From Methylibium rhizosphaerae (GTDB lineage Bacteria > Pseudomonadota > Gammaproteobacteria > Burkholderiales > Burkholderiaceae_C): a stretch of DNA of 50,201 bases. Shown piece by piece: positions 47,866 through 50,201 of this stretch (position 1 is the first letter of the stretch; every line of letters begins with the position of its first letter). A program made the translations under genes and the position numbers. Location: positions 1 to 50,201 of the forward strand of contig NZ_SWAR01000039.1 in assembly GCF_006386545.1 (NCBI RefSeq), read 5' to 3'. Under the pieces are notes generated by a model that searched no databases, had not been told where the DNA came from, and saw only the letters and a program-made list of their open reading frames with translations.

Positions 47866-48045
47866 ATGAAACAAGCTGCCGCCCTCCTCCGAGGCGCCGC
47901 CCTGCTCGCCACGAGCGTGGCCGCCCAGGCCCATGAAGGACATCACCAACCCGGTGCGGCGCACTGGCATGCGACCGACGTGTTCGGCTTCGTCGCGCTG
48001 GCACTCCTGGTCGCCGCTGCGGCCTGGTGGATCGGCAGGAAGTGA
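47866..48045 (+). CDS. Small His-rich membrane protein in the urease operon
   Basis: This 59-residue protein between ureA and ureB has an N-terminal signal sequence (about residues 1-21, ending SVAAQA), a short histidine-rich exported part [16 protein letters not shown] (five His in 16 residues) and one membrane helix ([19 protein letters not shown]) with a basic RK end. The start at 47866 has GGAG eight bases upstream. It should sit in the inner membrane with the His segment outside, well suited to bind nickel. I do not know a named family. A metal-related role is inference. Confidence 0.8.
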   Translation: MKQAAALLRGAALLATSVAAQAHEGHHQPGAAHWHATDVFGFVALALLVAAAAWWIGRK

Positions 48046-48050
48046 GCACC

Positions 48051-48356
48051 ATGATCCCCGGCGAACTTTTCACCGACCCCGGCGAGCACGACCTCAACCC
48101 CGGCCGGCGCACGCTCACGCTGGTGGTCGAGAACACCGGCGACCGGCCGATCCAGGTCGGCTCGCACTACCACTTCGCCGAGACCAACGGCGCGCTGAGG
48201 TTCGACCGCGCCGCCGCCCGCGGCATGCGGCTGCACATCGCGTCGGGCACCGCGGTGCGCTTCGAGCCCGGGCAGCAGCGCACGGTGGACCTGGTCGACT
48301 ACGCCGGCGAGCGCGAGGTGTGGGGTTTCCGCGGCCTGGTACAGGGAGCGTTGTGA
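48051..48356 (+). CDS. ureB: Urease subunit beta
   Basis: This 101-residue middle subunit has [61 protein letters not shown] and ends [23 protein letters not shown], which is typical UreB. Its stop TGA overlaps the ureC start by one base, so they are coupled. It begins five bases after the His-rich gene, which argues that the small gene is co-translated with the urease genes. Confidence 0.97.
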   Translation: MIPGELFTDPGEHDLNPGRRTLTLVVENTGDRPIQVGSHYHFAETNGALRFDRAAARGMRLHIASGTAVRFEPGQQRTVDLVDYAGEREVWGFRGLVQGAL

Positions 48357-50083
48357 TGGCGAAGATCCAGCGACGCGCCTATGCCGAGATGTACGGCCCC
48401 ACCACCGGCGACCGCCTGCGGCTGGCCGACACCGACCTCGTGATCGAGGTCGAGGCCGACCACACCCTGCGCGCCGGCGGCTACGGCGAGGAAGTGAAGT
48501 TCGGCGGCGGCAAGACCATCCGCGACGGCATGGGCCAGAGCCAGCGCGTCAACGGCCCGGGCGCCGGCGAAGCGGTCGATTGCGTGATCACCAACGCGCT
48601 GATCCTCGACCACTGGGGCATCGTGAAGGCCGACATCGGCCTGCGCGGCTCGCGCATCGCCGCCATCGGCAAGGCCGGCAACCCCGACGTGCAGCCGGGG
48701 GTGGACATCGTGATCGGCCCGGGCACCGAGATCATTGCCGGCGAGGGGATGATCGTCACCGCCGGCGGCATCGACACCCACATCCACTGGATCTGCCCGC
48801 AGCAGATCGAAGAGGCGCTGATGTCGGGCGTGACGACCATGATCGGCGGCGGCACCGGCCCGGCCACCGGCACCTTCGCCACCACCTGCACGCCAGGGCC
48901 CGAGAACATCGCCCGCATGCTGGCCGCGGCCGACGCCTTCCCGATGAACCTGGGATTCTTCGGCAAGGGCAACGCGAGCCGGCCGCAGGCGCTGCGCCAG
49001 CAGGTCGACGCCGGCGCCATCGGCCTCAAGCTGCACGAGGACTGGGGCACCACGCCGGCGGCCATCGACACCTGCCTGGGCGTGGCCGAGGAGACCGACA
49101 TCCAGGTCGCCATCCACACCGACACGCTCAACGAGAGCGGCTTCGTCGAGGACTCCATCGCCGCCTTCAAGGGCCGCACCATCCACACCTTCCACACCGA
49201 AGGGGCGGGCGGCGGCCATGCGCCGGACATCCTGAAGGTGGTGGGCGAAGCCAACGTGCTGCCGAGCTCGACCAACCCGACCCGGCCCTACACCGTCAAC
49301 ACGCTCGACGAACACCTCGACATGCTGATGGTGTGCCACCACCTCGATGCGTCGATCGCCGAGGACCTGGCCTTCGCCGAAAGCCGCATCCGCCGCGAGA
49401 CGATCGCAGCCGAGGACATCCTGCACGACCTGGGCGCCATCAGCATGTTCAGCTCCGACTCGCAGGCCATGGGCCGGGTGGGCGAGGTGATCCTGCGCTG
49501 CTGGCAGACGGCGCACAAGATGAAGCAGCAGCGCGGCAAGCTGCCCGGCGACAGCGAACGCCACGACAACGCGCGGGTGAAGCGCTATGTCGCCAAGTAC
49601 ACGATCAACCCGGCCATCTCGCACGGCCTCTCTCACGAGGTGGGCAGCATCGAGGTGGGCAAGTGGGCCGACCTGGTGTTGTGGAAGCCGGCATTCTTCG
49701 GCGTGAAGCCGTCGCTCATCCTGAAGGGCGGCTTCATCGCCGCAGCCGCGATGGGCGACCCGAATGCGTCGATCCCGACGCCGCAGCCGGTGCATTACCG
49801 GCCGATGTTCGGCAGCTACGGCGGCGCGCTGGCGCGCACCTCGCTCACCTTCGTGAGCCACGTGGCCCTATCGAGCGGCGCGGCCGAGGCCTACGGGCTG
49901 CACAAGCAGCTGGCCGTGGTGAAGGGCTGCCGCAGTGTGCGCAAGACCGACATGGTGCACAACGCCTGGCTGCCCGCGATGCAGGTGGACCCGCAGACCT
50001 ACCAGGTGCGCGCCGACGGCCAGCTGCTCACCTGCGAGCCGGCCACGGTGCTGCCGATGGCGCAGCGCTACTTCCTGTTCTAG
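48356..50083 (+). CDS. ureC: Urease subunit alpha (catalytic)
   Basis: This 575-residue catalytic subunit carries the two-nickel site. The metal and active-site motifs are all present: [16 protein letters not shown] (two His), GLKLHEDWG (the Lys that is carbamylated), [10 protein letters not shown] and [16 protein letters not shown] (His), the flap VCHHLD with Cys-His-His and [15 protein letters not shown] (Asp ligand). [18 protein letters not shown] and the end [14 protein letters not shown] are normal. The length is full, and the protein should be active if ureDEFG lie outside the window. Confidence 0.98.
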   Translation: MAKIQRRAYAEMYGPTTGDRLRLADTDLVIEVEADHTLRAGGYGEEVKFGGGKTIRDGMGQSQRVNGPGAGEAVDCVITNALILDHWGIVKADIGLRGSRIAAIGKAGNPDVQPGVDIVIGPGTEIIAGEGMIVTAGGIDTHIHWICPQQIEEALMSGVTTMIGGGTGPATGTFATTCTPGPENIARMLAAADAFPMNLGFFGKGNASRPQALRQQVDAGAIGLKLHEDWGTTPAAIDTCLGVAEETDIQVAIHTDTLNESGFVEDSIAAFKGRTIHTFHTEGAGGGHAPDILKVVGEANVLPSSTNPTRPYTVNTLDEHLDMLMVCHHLDASIAEDLAFAESRIRRETIAAEDILHDLGAISMFSSDSQAMGRVGEVILRCWQTAHKMKQQRGKLPGDSERHDNARVKRYVAKYTINPAISHGLSHEVGSIEVGKWADLVLWKPAFFGVKPSLILKGGFIAAAAMGDPNASIPTPQPVHYRPMFGSYGGALARTSLTFVSHVALSSGAAEAYGLHKQLAVVKGCRSVRKTDMVHNAWLPAMQVDPQTYQVRADGQLLTCEPATVLPMAQRYFLF

Positions 50084-50123
50084 TCCACTGCGTCAGTGAA
50101 ATGGCACCCCCGTGAGTGCCTGC

Positions 50124-50201
50124 CAGGGGCGCAATCTAGGCGCGAAGCCGCCGATGTGGCAGGCCCCACATCAAGGCTTCGCAACAACGAGTGCGCCCCT
50201 G
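50124..50201. repeat. Nested palindrome after ureC
   Basis: Three nested stems share one axis: CAGGGGCGCA/TGCGCCCCTG (50124-50133 and 50192-50201), GCGAAGCC/GGCTTCGC (50142-50149 and 50175-50182) and GATGTGG/CCACATC (50153-50159 and 50166-50172) around CAGGCC. The outer arm ends exactly at the window edge. It may be a short mobile repeat or a terminator-like RNA structure between ureC and the next gene. Confidence 0.6.

Noticed and set aside
48299-49861. Minus-strand open frame of about 520 codons over ureC
   Set aside because: It is antisense to a perfect urease alpha subunit.

Overview
The window is chromosomal DNA of high GC content with codon use typical of a beta-proteobacterium. The best fit is the order Burkholderiales, in or near the Comamonadaceae or the Rubrivivax/Leptothrix group. 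The reasons are the combined urt and ure gene set, PEP-CTERM proteins, a Bug-type (TctC) binding protein, and intergenic repeats of a kind common in those genomes. The genus is inference. No rRNA, tRNA, CRISPR array, prophage or complete insertion sequence was seen.

Layout. 1-243: a palindrome-rich repeat copy. 244-6182: a frameshifted M28 peptidase, a RibD-like reductase, two damaged HAF-repeat/PEP-CTERM paralogues that share an identical 13-base upstream element, a MerR/SnoaL pair between them, and a GFA-family protein. 6271-10356: an ECF sigma factor, a TPR-bearing Ser/Thr kinase and a probable DP-EP protein in one transcription unit, with a divergent small proline-rich protein. 10367-16897: urea ABC transporter urtABCDE on the minus strand, with a large inverted repeat of about 0.7 kb between urtB and urtC. 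17297-19795: a Cache-type hybrid histidine kinase divergent from urtA. 19799-21468: a HipBA-type module with a clear operator. 21643-28617: small metabolic genes, an OmpR-type two-component system and a divergent lipoprotein. 28756-34526: a complete RND efflux operon. 34711-40552: alpha-carbonic anhydrase, a lipoprotein alpha/beta hydrolase, a Bug binding protein and an AtuA-like pair with a divergent LysR regulator. 41686-42897: a Fic protein. 42950-47372: a LuxR-type response regulator and a very large sensor made of an NCS1 permease, a Cys cluster, a histidine kinase and a receiver. 47504-50083: ureA, a small His-rich membrane protein, ureB and ureC.

How it fits together. Urea uptake (urt) and urea hydrolysis (ure) lie about 31 kb apart but appear to share a promoter design. 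Upstream of both urtA and ureA is an inverted repeat of the form TACGCC-N4-GGCGYA, followed at 22-23 bases by a -10-like TAAnnT that sits in a shared TTGCCTAA context. The second site lies between ureA and the divergent permease-kinase gene, whose operon also encodes a LuxR-type DNA-binding response regulator. I propose that the permease-kinase and this regulator control both operons. The fusion sensor, its Cys-rich linker, the shared promoter design and the His-rich protein inside the urease operon are the most interesting content of the window. The sigma factor/kinase/DP-EP unit is a second candidate signalling system.
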